A stretch of DNA of 64,000 nt from Ursus arctos (Eukaryota > Chordata > Mammalia > Carnivora > Ursidae). The notes beneath the pieces are model-generated. The model saw only the letters and a program-made list of their open reading frames with translations. It did not search any database and was not told where the DNA came from. The stretch is from contig NW_026622808.1 of the NCBI RefSeq assembly GCF_023065955.2, positions 31,012,475 through 31,076,474 on the forward strand, read 5' to 3'. This document shows, piece by piece, positions 11,376 through 23,300 of this stretch; the stretch's first letter is position 1; each line of letters opens with the position of its first letter. Position numbers and translations under genes: made by a program.

Positions 11376-14300
11376 ATAAAAGCCACCATGAAAGAAACTC
11401 AGCAAAATGCAAAACGTTTCGACCTTGAAAAATCTGATCCTATCTATTTAATGTGTAAAAATATATGTGAAAGGTTTAAATAGATGTAAGATGGAATGAC
11501 TGCAGTGCAACTTCTGCATATAAAGCATGGGCATGGGCATGTCTTCAACAAAAGAAATGTCCAATGCAGAGAGTTCTCCTAGAGATTCGCGGAGGGTGGG
11601 AGACTATAACTGACTATAGAAATGCAGGATTCCTCTGTTGAACGATTTAGAATTTAAATGTTTATCTGAGACTTTGGAAGTAAAGAAAACACAAGGTTTG
11701 TCTGTAATATCAAGAGAGAAATTCATGGTGGCAACCACGCAAATCACTTTGGTTCACCTTTTCTGTGATCTTGAAATAATTTATGCCAGTCGAAACAAGT
11801 TCACAACAATTTACAATAAGGAATACAATTCTGGAAGTTCTTTCTCCAAAGCCAAAGACCTTTTGGTCCTCTTCTTCAACATACACAGTGACTTTAACCA
11901 ACTGATCAAAAGTAACCTCGCCAATAATGGGACAAAGCAACATCTTGTGCCCCCTGTTACGGACTGAATGTTTATACCCCCTCAGAATACATTTGTTGGA
12001 GCTTTAACCCCCACTGTAATGGTATTAAGAAGTGGGAAACTTTGGGAGGTAATCAGATGTAGACTAAGTCATGAGGGTGGAGCTCCTCATGATGGTTTAG
12101 TGTCCTTATAAAAAGAGGAAGAGAGCGAGCGCGCTCTCTCCACAAACACATGCCCACGAAAGCCATGTGAGCACACAGCAAAAAGATGGCTGTTGACGAG
12201 CCAGGAGGCCTTCACCAAGAAGCAAATCTGCCAGCACCTTGATCTTGGACTTCCCAGCCTCTAGAACCAAGAGAAAGAAATGTCTGTTGTTTAAGACCCT
12301 CGCCTATGGTGGTTTGTTGTAGCACCCAAGCTGACTAAGGCACCTCCTGATGTGATGTACCATGAAGAACATGACATCATTTCTGTGGTATTCCGGCCTA
12401 AAATCATAACTTGAATTTAAATCACTAGAAAACACCACACAAACCTAAACTGAGGGACATTCAACCAAAACTGGCCTGGACTCTTCAAAAATATCAAAAT
12501 CACTAAACACAAGGAAAGACAGCAATTGTTCTGGATTAAAGGAGACATGGCAACTAAATGTAATGTATGATCCTAGACTGGATCCTGGACCAGGGTGGGA
12601 AGGGAGAATAATTATAAAGGACATCATTAGGACAACTGTCAAAAGCTGAATATGAACTTTGAAATAAATAATACTGTTGCATCATTGTTAATTTTCCTGA
12701 TTTCAGTGACTATATCATGATTATGTAAGAGAATGTACTTGTTTTTTTTTTTTTTATGATTTATTTATTTATTTGACAGAGAGAGAGACAGCCAGCTAGA
12801 GAGGGAACACAAGCAGGGAGAGTGGGAGAGAAAGAAGCAGGCTCCCAGGGGAGGAGCCTGATATGGGGCTCGATCCCAGGACTCTGGGATCACGCCCTGA
12901 GCCGAAGGCAGACACTTAATGACTGAGCCACCCAGGCGCCCAGAATGTACTTGTTCTTAAAAAATAAACACTGAAATATTTAGGAGTAAAATAACAGAGA
13001 AAAAAGTGTTCTAAAATTCACTGTGGTTATGGTTGCATTTAACTGTGGATATATGAAAAACCACTGAGTTGTACACTCTAAATGGGTGGATTTTATGGTC
13101 TATAAATTATATCTCACTTATTTTTTTTTAAGCATGAAATAGGAATTTATAAAAAATGACCAAGTAAATCTGAAGAAGAACCAAATAGAATTTTTAGACA
13201 TGGCTGATTAGACATAGCTGAAGAGGGCATTACTAAACTGAAACAGGAATGTAAAGAAATTACCCAAATTACAGTATGAAGATGAGGAGCTGGAAGAAAT
13301 GACTGATTTTAGGAGATACAGAGGACATAATGAGAAAGTCTAATATGCATCTAATCAGAACCCTAAAAAAGACAGCATTCAAAAAGATAAGGCTCCAATA
13401 TCCCTTCCTGATAAAAATACTAATGAACTAGGTACAGAAGAGAACTTTTTCACCCTGATAAAAGATTCTAAGAAGGAACTTCCATTTTTTAAAAGATTTT
13501 ATTTAAGTAATCTCTACACCCGATATAGGGCTCAAACTCACAACCCTGAGATCAAGAGCTGCATGCTCTTCTGAGCCAGCCAGGCACTCCATAATAATGA
13601 ACTTCAAAGTGTGCTACTTAAAGCATGTTCCCGGGACTAGCCACATAGGGATCAGCTGGGAGCTTATCAGAAATGCAGACTCTCGGGCTCCACCCCAGGA
13701 CCGCTGCGTCAGACTCTGTATTCTCACAGTCTGGTGGTTCATGTGCACAGCACAGAGTGAGAAGTGCTGCTCTAAGGCTCTTTTTTTCCTAGGAAAACCC
13801 CACAGCTAATATCATACTTGAGAGTGAAAAAATGAATACCTTCCCCCTAAGGTCAGGAATAAGACAAAGATGGCGACTTTCATCTCTTATTTCAACCTTG
13901 TACTAGAGGTTTTAGCCAGGCAAATGAGGCAAGAAAAAGATATAAAAGGCATCAGATTGGAAAGGAAGAAGTAAAACTATTTGTAGCTGTAGATGACATG
14001 ATCTGGTATGTATAAAGTCCTAAGGAATCCACTACAAAACTATTAGAATTAATAAATGGGTTTAGCAAGGTGAAGGAATACCACATCATTATACAAAAAT
14101 CAGTTGTATTGTTAGACACATACAATGAACAATCCAAGAATGAAATTTAAAATACAATTCCATTCATAATAGCATCAAAAAGAATAAAATACTTAGGAAT
14201 AAACTCTTTTTTTTTAAGTACAGAACTTACACTCTGGGAAGTATAAAACTCCACTGAAAGAAATTAAAGACCCAAATAAATAGAAAGATAGCCTATGTTC

Positions 14301-17300
14301 ATAGATTCGAAGACTTAATATTGTTAATATGGCAGTATTCCCCAAAGCAATCTACAGATTTACGCAACCCCCATCCCAGCTGGCTTCTCTGCATAAACTG
14401 ACAAGCTGGTCTGAAAATCTGTATGGAAATATAAGGAACCCAGAATAGTCAAAACAGTCTTGAAAAAGAGGAACAGGGGCGCCTGGGTGGCATAGCGGTT
14501 AAGCGTCTGCCTTCGGCTCAGGGCGTGATCCCGGCGTTATGGGATCGAGCCCCACATCAGGCTCCTCCGCTATGACCCTGCTTCTTCCTCTCCCACTCCC
14601 CCTGCTTGTGTTCCCTCTCTCGCTGGCTGTCTCTATCTCTGTCAAATAAATAAATAAAATCTTAAAAAAAAAAAAAAAAAAAAAGAGGAACAAAGATGGA
14701 GAATTCATACTTTGTAATTTCAAAACTAACTATAATGTCTACAGTAACCAAGACATTATAGTACTGGCATAAGGACAGACATATAGATCAATGGAATAGA
14801 ACTGAGAGTCCAAAAATTAAACCCTCACATTTATGGTTAATTAAATTTCCACAAGGGTAACAAGATAATTCAATGAAGAATTTTTTTCCACAATAATTGG
14901 CACTGGGAAAACTGGATATCTATCTGCAAAAGAATAAAGTTGGACCCATACCTCATACCATGTGCCCCCTCCACTGAGCCCAGCAGGGGCAGGCCTCTTT
15001 GTAACCAGAGAAGGAAGCCCCTACATGGTAGTCACAGTCAAATGATTTCTAAGGCTGGGCTATCTAGGCCTACTTAGCCCTACTCCATTCTTTCCCAGAT
15101 GCTCTGGGAGAACCCTGTCTTCCCACAGAGAGATTTTCATGAACAACACTGAGTAAGCTCTCTGGAGTCAGCCAGTAGGGTCCATGGGAGCAGCTCGGCC
15201 AGGGTCGCCTTCCCCAGATAAAGTGGTTTCCAGCAAACCTTTCCAGAGAGACAGGGCCCTGTCCACTGATATGGGCCTCCCTCCAGCCTTAGGGGTTATT
15301 AAGGCTTGATGCTCACAGCATAAGGCTAAATGGCTGCCTGGTAAAGCCATCCTCTTCTCTGCTGAAGGAGTGGGGCCAGGCAGCTGGGGCGGGCAGGTGC
15401 CCCTACTCCACGCCACCGCTAACTGGACAAGGAATGTACACTTAACCCAAGAAGAGTCAACTAGGCTTTCCCTCCGGAGAGACCCAGAGCAAGCAGTCAG
15501 GTGATACCAGGCATTGGAGCTGGAAAGTCTTGGAAAACAGGAGCATGCCAGGGCTAAGACTGGGGCAAGAGAATGAGAAGTGAGGTGGGTAGAACAGATA
15601 GGGGAAGGAGTAGACCTCAGGGAGAAGCGAAGGCCAGGTCTGGAGAGAGAGAGGCCTGGAGGGAGAGGAGCTCTGCGGCCTGCTACTCAAAGCGTGGTCC
15701 TGGATGAACAGTGTGAGCTTCATCTGAGCCTAATCAGGAAGGCGGAATCTTGGAGCGCCTGGGTGGCTCCGCAGATTAAGTGTCCCGATGGTGATTTCGA
15801 CTCAGGTCAGGATCTCAGGGTCATGGGATCAAGCCCCGAGTCGGGCTCCCTGGTAGGTGTGGAGCCTGCTTAAGATTCCCTCTGTCCCTCTCCCTCGGTC
15901 CCTCTTGTGCGCACTCTCTCTCTCTCAAATAAAGTAATAAATAAGAAATGCAGAATTCCAGGCTCCACCCTAGACCTGCTACACCCAAATCTGCGATCTA
16001 ACAAAAGTTACAAACCGAACAAGTCAGTAAAGATGTCAGCTTAACTATAAATGTACAAAGAATGAATTCAGTCAGAAGAAGGGCTTTCTTTTTTTTTTTT
16101 AAAGATTTTTTATTTATTTATTTGACAGAGATAGAGACAGCCAGCGAGAGAGGGAACACAAGCAGGGGGAGTGGGAGAGGAAGAAGCAGACTCATAGCGG
16201 AGGAGCCTGACATGGGGCTCGATCCCATAACGCCGGGATCACGCCCTGAGCCAAAGGCAGACGCTCAACCTCTGTGCCACCCAGGCGCCCCAGAAGAAGG
16301 GCTTTCTAATTACGACACACAATCCAGAAGTCAAGAGAGAAAAGAGTAATACACTTGATTTCATAAAAATCAACAGAATGGGGCGCCTAGGTGGCTTAGT
16401 TAAGTGACTGCCTTCTGCTTGGGTCATGATCCCAGGGTCCTGGGATTGAGCCCCGTGTTGGGCTCCCAGCTTAGTGGGGAGTCTGCTTCTCCCTCTGCCC
16501 CTCCCCCTGCTCATGTGTGCACTCTCTCTCTCTCAAATAAATAAATAAAATCTTTAAAAAAACTAAACAGAATAACTACAAAAAACCAGAGCTAAACACA
16601 AAAGACAAATTACAAACAGGGAAAAATATTTGCAACTCACATCATAAAGAGCCAATCTTCCTAGTATATCAAGACTTCCTACAAATTAAGAAGAATAAAG
16701 ACCAAAAACCAATAGAAAAGTAGGCACAAATACAAATAGGCTATTTATAGGAAAAGAAATTAAAATGGCACTTAAACATATGAGAAGCTCAACTTCGTTC
16801 ATAATAACCGAGATGCAAATTAAAGCTCCCTTGAGAGAACATTTTTCACCTTTCAGATTGGAAAAAAACAAAAAGCACGATAATACATCTCATGATGAGG
16901 CTGTAGCTGGTGGGGTCCAGCTCTAAGAAGGCGATTTAGCACCATCCATTAAAAGTACACATGTCCTTGTGACCAAGAAATTCACTTCTACAAAACATAA
17001 CTTTCACATATATTCACTCATGTGAATTTGCCATTTGTACAAAGTTAATTATCACAGTATTTGTATTGTAAACAAATGGAACCGCCCAAACGTTCCTCAA
17101 CATGAGACGGGTTAAATACATTTTGGTATATCCTCATGATGGAGTACTAGACACAGGTTTAAGAAAAAAAAGAAAGGAGACCAGAAGCAGCTGTGGGTTG
17201 ACATGGAACGAGCTTCAGATACACTGTTTAGTGGGAAAGGCCAGATACAGCATAATGCGCAATGGGAACACAAGGAACAAGTGACGGGGTTCCCTGTCAG

Positions 17301-20300
17301 AGAGGGTGGGGGACTGGGTATTTGTATTTATATTTGTATTTTGTATTTGTATTTTTTAAATGATGTGCCCTCTTGGGCAGTCTCCCCGAGCGCACCTGCT
17401 ACCTGCTGTATAAGAACGGCCTGTGGGGGGCGCCTGGGTGGCTCAGTTGGTTAAGAGTCTGCCTTAAGTTCTGGTCATGATCTCAGAGACCTGGGATCGA
17501 GGGGCTCCCTGCTCAGCGGGGAGTCTGCTTCTCCCTCTCTCTCTGCTCCTTCCCCCCACCCATGCTCTCACACACTCTCTCTCTCAAATAAATAAAACCT
17601 TAAAAAACAAAACAAAACAAAAAAAAGAACAGCCTATGGGCACAGATAAGTTCCCACCACAGGCCCTCTGTGTTCTGGCTCCAGCCCAACCTGCTCAGGG
17701 AGGAGAGCGCAGGCTGTCTAGCTTTGCCTCAGCAGCATGTGGTCCTCTGTCCCCTGCCTCCCGTTCATGGTCGCCCCCACTGGAGAGGTTGTCCCCAACA
17801 GGCAGTGGTCTCAGGAGATTCCCAGACCCTGCCCTGGGCTGTGAACCACACAGGGACCGGCTTAGCTCCCAAAAACCATCTCCAAGCCTGGCCATGGTCT
17901 GTGGGACCCCTGTTGGGTTTAACCCAATCTAGGACTCTAGAGTGGGCAGCAGATACCCACTGACTCTGGGCGACTCTGTATTTCCCTTGGCTGGCATATT
18001 CTTCCTTTCTCTCTCCAAAGTGGGAAGTGTGATCTTGGGTGTCCTAATAATGTGGTCCCTGACGCCCGACCTTCCTGGAGACATGAACCCCCCCAAGTTA
18101 CCTTCTGTTCTGTCTTGACTTTGGCATTGTAGAAGGAGATGGAGTCAGGGCCCTCAGGCAGCATCATCTGCTGTAGCTGGCTGAACTTGTCCTGGTCATC
18201 TTCTCCCTAGGAGTGGCTCAACTCAGCAGTCCCTTCAGCCTGCCATTGCTAGGATCTACCCTGACAGGGCTTGTGGGGGGCATCAGGGCAGCTCTGTGTC
18301 CCCATCCTCCATAACTGGGGAGAGACCTGGACCCGTCCATTTGCCTGGGCCAGCTGTGGGAGAGGCTGGGAGCAGCCCATACACTGGCATGTTTGCGGAG
18401 AAAACAGAGGACAAAGGGTACTGCCCCCCACTCTGTGCTCATCCACTGTCCCCACTGTGGCCCCGGTGCCACTCACCAGAGACACAAGCCTGCTGACAGG
18501 CACCATGCCTGGCCGGATGCTGCTACCTGGCTTCAGCGACACCTGCATGTCCTCGGGGATGAAGAAGGACTCATTGTACCAGATATCGAATTCTGTGAGG
18601 AGGCAGGAAGAGCACGGTGAGGTGTTGGGGAGGCCCTGAGGACGCGGGTAAAGCATCTATGTGGGCCTGTCACAGGCTCACCCCCTGTTCGCTTCCTGCT
18701 CTGGGGTCTCACCCTTTCCCATCTCCCCCTCTGGCTGTCCGAGTCCTGGAAACGCTTCGGAAGCCCCTGTCCAGCCCCAGCCTCTGTCAGAGAGAAGCTC
18801 TGAAGCCGCTTCTACAACCCAGGTGGTGGCCTTGCCCTCTGCCTCCCGGGACCTCAGGTGGTCAGCCGACCTCCCCAAATGGCACACCCGTGAGCAGGCG
18901 GTGACGACACTGATCCACCAGGTGCTGGCAGTACTGGATCTCGGCCTTGAGGTCGCGCAGGTCCTGGTACTCAGCCCGGTACTGCTTCTTGAGGTCTTTG
19001 AGCTTCAGGATCAGCAGGAATTCCTCCTCATCGATGATCATCAGCCCCTTGTTCTCATACTCACCTGCAGGGACACAGGAGGTCGGAGAATGAGGTGCTC
19101 ACTTGAGGCGTGGGGAGGAAGGCATTCTGGAAAGTGGGAACAAAGTGCTGGCAGAGCACGATGACCGGAGACCAGAGGAAGGGCTGGGGTGTGGGGGCAG
19201 GGGTGGGCAAAGCACGAGGAGGGCCAGGCCACCAGGACACGTCTCACCGGAAGGAGCTCAGCTCAGAGGGGGCCACACCGGCAACTTTACAGGACAGGTG
19301 GGCAGGGGAGAGGGTAAAGATGGCCCATGCTGCACACTTAACTTTTTTTTTTAATTAAAGATTATTTATTTATTCGACAGAGATAGAGACAGCCAGCGAG
19401 AGAGGAAACACAAGCAGGGGGAGTGGGAGAGGAAGAAGCAGGCTCATAGCGGAAGAGCCTGATGTGGGGCTCGATCCCATAACGCCGGGATCACGCCCTG
19501 AGCTGAAGGCAGACGCCTAACCGCTGTGCCACCCAGGCGCCCCTGCACACTTAACTTTGATCTTACACCTCCCTGGCCAAAGATAGTTCAGTAGTCCCTC
19601 GGTGAGATGGATGTTTCCCTTTTTTATGAGTTACATACATGAACTGCCACCACTGGCTAGTACCACAAGGCACTCGGGCGACGTTCCTTACTCATAACAG
19701 AGCGTGTAAATCTGCATCATGTCAAGAGGCTGTCAGAGGCTCCAGGAGGAGAGGGGTCAGTTGTGCTATTTGTCACTTACAGTCTCTGCATGAGCTTTTC
19801 AGGTCTGTCAGATGAGGGTTGCTGAGTTAAGACAAAATCACACGGTCTGTGGAGCCATTCACTCATCGGGCCACTGCCCATGGGACCTTGAAAGCTCAGC
19901 ATAGGCATCATGTCAACCGCCCCAGGACTATAGGGTTTCTACCCCCAGGAACCCTGGAGAGTGAGTCCTCCATGTGACTGAGGTGTGCGGCAGGGGTGCA
20001 CGAGCCAGTCTCCAGGTGTCCTTCCACTGATATGTACTGGGAAAAATTTAGGGTACATTGTCACCATTTATGGAGAGGCAATTAGGAATCTCAAATTGGT
20101 CCCAATTCAAGAAGTCTAGGGGGGGGGGTACACAGTGGCCCCGCCACCCGGTCTTTCCCCTTCAGTGCAGAGCGGCCTGGTCTGTGTGCTATGGGCAGTC
20201 TCCGGTGTGGTCACTGTGACAGACACAAGTCCTCTACAGAGTAAAGTCTTTACAGTGTTCTGTTGACATGGGGAGGGACTGTGAACACTTTGTGTCCCAC

Positions 20301-23300
20301 CGGGGGGTTCTCTGACCGTCACCAAGGGAAAAACTGCAAGTGATTTTCATTTTTCTTTCACAAAACACTAATTAATCATGCCAAATTTGCTGACCTTTCT
20401 GGGCCAAGAAGTGGCTGTCGATCAAAATGAATCATACAGCAAATTTACTTCATCTATTCCCTCAAGATAAAAGCATTTTATTTGATATTTTAACACCAAA
20501 TGGAAAACAACTGATGTTGGGGAAAGAGCAAAAATGTTTGTTTGGGGGCTCCTGGGAGGCTCAGTCCGTTAACCTCCTGCCTTCAGCTCAGATCATGACC
20601 CCAGGGTCCTGGGATCGAGCCCCGCATCGGGCTCCTGCTCAGCGGGGAGCTGCTTCTCCCTCTCCCTCTGCCACTCACTTGTGCTCTCTCTCAAATAAAT
20701 AGATAAAGTCTTTAAAAAATGTTCTTTATACTCATAGATAAAATTTTAAATGTTTTATTCTATTTTAAGTTTTTTTTTTAAAGATTTTATTTACTTACTT
20801 GACAGAGACAGCCAGCGAGAGAGGGAACACAAGCAGGGGGAGTGGGAGAGGGAGAAGCAGGCTCCCAGCAGAGGAGCCCGATATGGGACTCGATCCTAGA
20901 ACGCCAGGATCACGCCCTGAGCCGAAGGCAGATGCTTAATGATGGCGCTACCCAGGCGCTCCTATTCTATTTTAAGTTTTTATTTGAGTAATCTCTACAC
21001 CCAAGGTGGGGCTTGAACTCACAACCCTGAGATCAAGAGTCACGTGCGCTTCCAACGGAGCCAGCCAGGTACCCCCAGATTTTAACTATTTTAAAATATT
21101 GTTTATTTAATCTTCATCTCATTCTTTAAAAATATCTGTTTTCAGGTATATTTGGGCATAAATGATATGTCAGCATAGCATGAATATATATTATTTAAGA
21201 TATGTAAATATGTAATAAGTTGCATATTCAAAGAAGGTATGGGCAGAAGGGACAAAGAAGTCCTTGGTTCTGTAAGACCCTCACCCTGGAGGTTCTGGGC
21301 GGGGGCATGTCTGGAGCCACCATGACTAGCCCTTCCCCGTACCCAGACCTGTGGAGGCCTATCCCTCTGGAATACTGTATCATGGTTGGTCTGTAGGGTA
21401 TGAGCAGAGTGGCCTCCAGAATTTGGAGTTGCCCTCTGAGAAGTGAATGAGTGAAGTGCACATCTCACTGCGAGACGGTCCACCTGGCCTACAGAAATAA
21501 AACAAATGCTAGAGATGCCCCAACAGCTCGCCGCCTGGGAAGCCCACCTGGAACAGGGCTGTGATTTAGCCAGGGAAAGCCCAGTAACCTCCAGTGTGCC
21601 CTGTCGGGAGAAGGACAATGGGACCAGGAATGTGAACAAGAATGTGGCTTCTGAACCTCTGGCCTCAAGAGTTGGGATGGTTACTCATTAAAATGAGTTC
21701 AGGACAGGTTCTGAGCCTTGCTCCAGGTCTCCTGAGTTAGAACCAGTAGTCGGGGCCTGGGAGTCTGTGTTCGACCAGCCCTCCCTGATGAGTCCTCTGC
21801 ACACTCAAGGTGTGAGAGCACCTCAGGGCAAGGGTGAGCACTGTCCGCCACCGGGACAAGGGCACCAGGGTCAGGGTGACCAGGTGAGCACCCTCCCCAC
21901 ACTGAGGTCCCTGCTCACCGAGCCTGAGGACCTCCCACACCACCTGCCTTAGGAGATGAGACTTTGTCAGGCCAGCATGGGTGTCGAGGGTGTGGCATGA
22001 GGAATGGTCTCAGTGACAATGACTCCCTAGGCCCTCCCTAGACCCATATTCTCTTTCCCTCCTCGGTTTCTTGTGTCTTAACCGGCACCCCCATGCCAAT
22101 CAGACTACCCTGGGCAGTGAGGAGACCACACCTGGATGTAGGGCCCTTGTGGGGGTCACCAGCTGCCCATCTCCCTGGGGAAGCCTCTGTAAGGCCTGTT
22201 GCTCCGCTGAGAGGAGCACATGTCAGGGAGAAGGCCCAGCACCTAGGTCTGAGACAACAAAATAATGGGAGACCCACAAGCAAAGGCTGACTGACAGGGA
22301 AGGAGCCTATGGCTCCTCAGGGCTGATTAGAGCCACATGATGACGCAGGCGTGAAGACCACACCCCCACATGCTCCGCCAGCCCCCTCCCATCTCCATCC
22401 TCCAGGGCTCAAGACTGCCCCATTTAGAGCAGGATGGCTCAGCTCCCACAGACCCCAGCCACCCTCCCACCAACATTCACCTTGCTTCTCCCGGAGTGAC
22501 TTCTGAAAATTCAGCGCCTCCTTGGTCATATCCATCTCCCGCTTGATGGCATTGATGCGCTGCGTGGTCTCGCTGGCTCTTTTCCTCCGCTCATTCAAGA
22601 TGGATTTGTTCTCTTTGAAGATGCGGTTGATCTCACTGCCCCGCTCATTCTTAAAGTCCTCGAAGGCCACGGGTTTGGGGGGTGGGGTACTGGGCCTGAA
22701 GACAGAAGGGGAGGGGAAAGGAGGCCAGAGCCACCAGGCTCTTCGCCTCTCTTCCCGGGGGACGGTGGGGGGGTGTTCCGTGGGCAGGAGGCCAGAACTC
22801 TCAGGCACCCTGTGCAGGAACTGCTCCCCCGTCTCTGTCTCTCTGCACACAAGGGCACGTGACCATTGCAGAAAGTGAGGACGGCAAGGAAAAGTAGAAA
22901 AAACAGAAAACAAAGCAAAAAACCACTTGCTACCTATTGGCAACCACGCTTTGGTCTATCTCCTTCAGGGATTTCTTTGATACATTTTTTAATGTTTGAG
23001 GTCACGCAGTACATGTGATTTTACATCTTGTGTTTTTCACAGAGGCCTTCCTTCATGCACTAAGGCACTCTGGGAACTCTGGTTAATGACAGGTAAGGTG
23101 AAGTGTTGGCTGCAACTTCTCTGAAATGCATCAAGGGGTGCCTGGGTGGCTCAGTCAGTTGAATGGCTGGCTCTTGGTTTTGGCTCAGGTTGTAAACTCG
23201 GGGTCCTGGGATCGAGCCCCACATTGGGCTTCCTGCTCAGAGGGGAGTCGGCTTCAGGATTCTCTCTCTCTGCCCCTCCCCCTGATCGCTCACCCTCTCC

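Larger units (their letters stand above)
9711..18101 (-). other. KIF9: KIF9 intron 19
   Basis: 8.4 kb filled with repeats: CanSINEs, L1 ORF2-like fragments, a MaLR-type LTR, a CA microsatellite and hAT relics, listed separately. 17630-18100 is mostly unique. No internal exon is needed, because the phases of coding exons 19 and 20 join. Confidence 0.8.
19065..22480 (-). other. KIF9: KIF9 intron 16
   Basis: CanSINEs occur at 19346, 20544 and 20775, with a short SINE at 20982. 19560-20540 and 21080-22480 show no recognised element and no conserved coding frame. Confidence 0.7.

Noticed and set aside
13820..14960. Reverse-transcriptase-like stretches
   Set aside because: Decayed L1 ORF2 DNA with many stops and a SINE insertion. 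Not a functional gene.
18661..19164. 167-codon plus-strand frame antisense to KIF9 exon 17
   Set aside because: It is the shadow of the conserved minus-strand exon. No plus-strand splice or domain evidence.
22317..22943. 208-codon minus-strand frame around KIF9 exon 16
   Set aside because: Only 22481-22695 is the exon. The rest is intronic read-through, shown by the AG acceptor and GT donor and by continuity with neighbouring exons.
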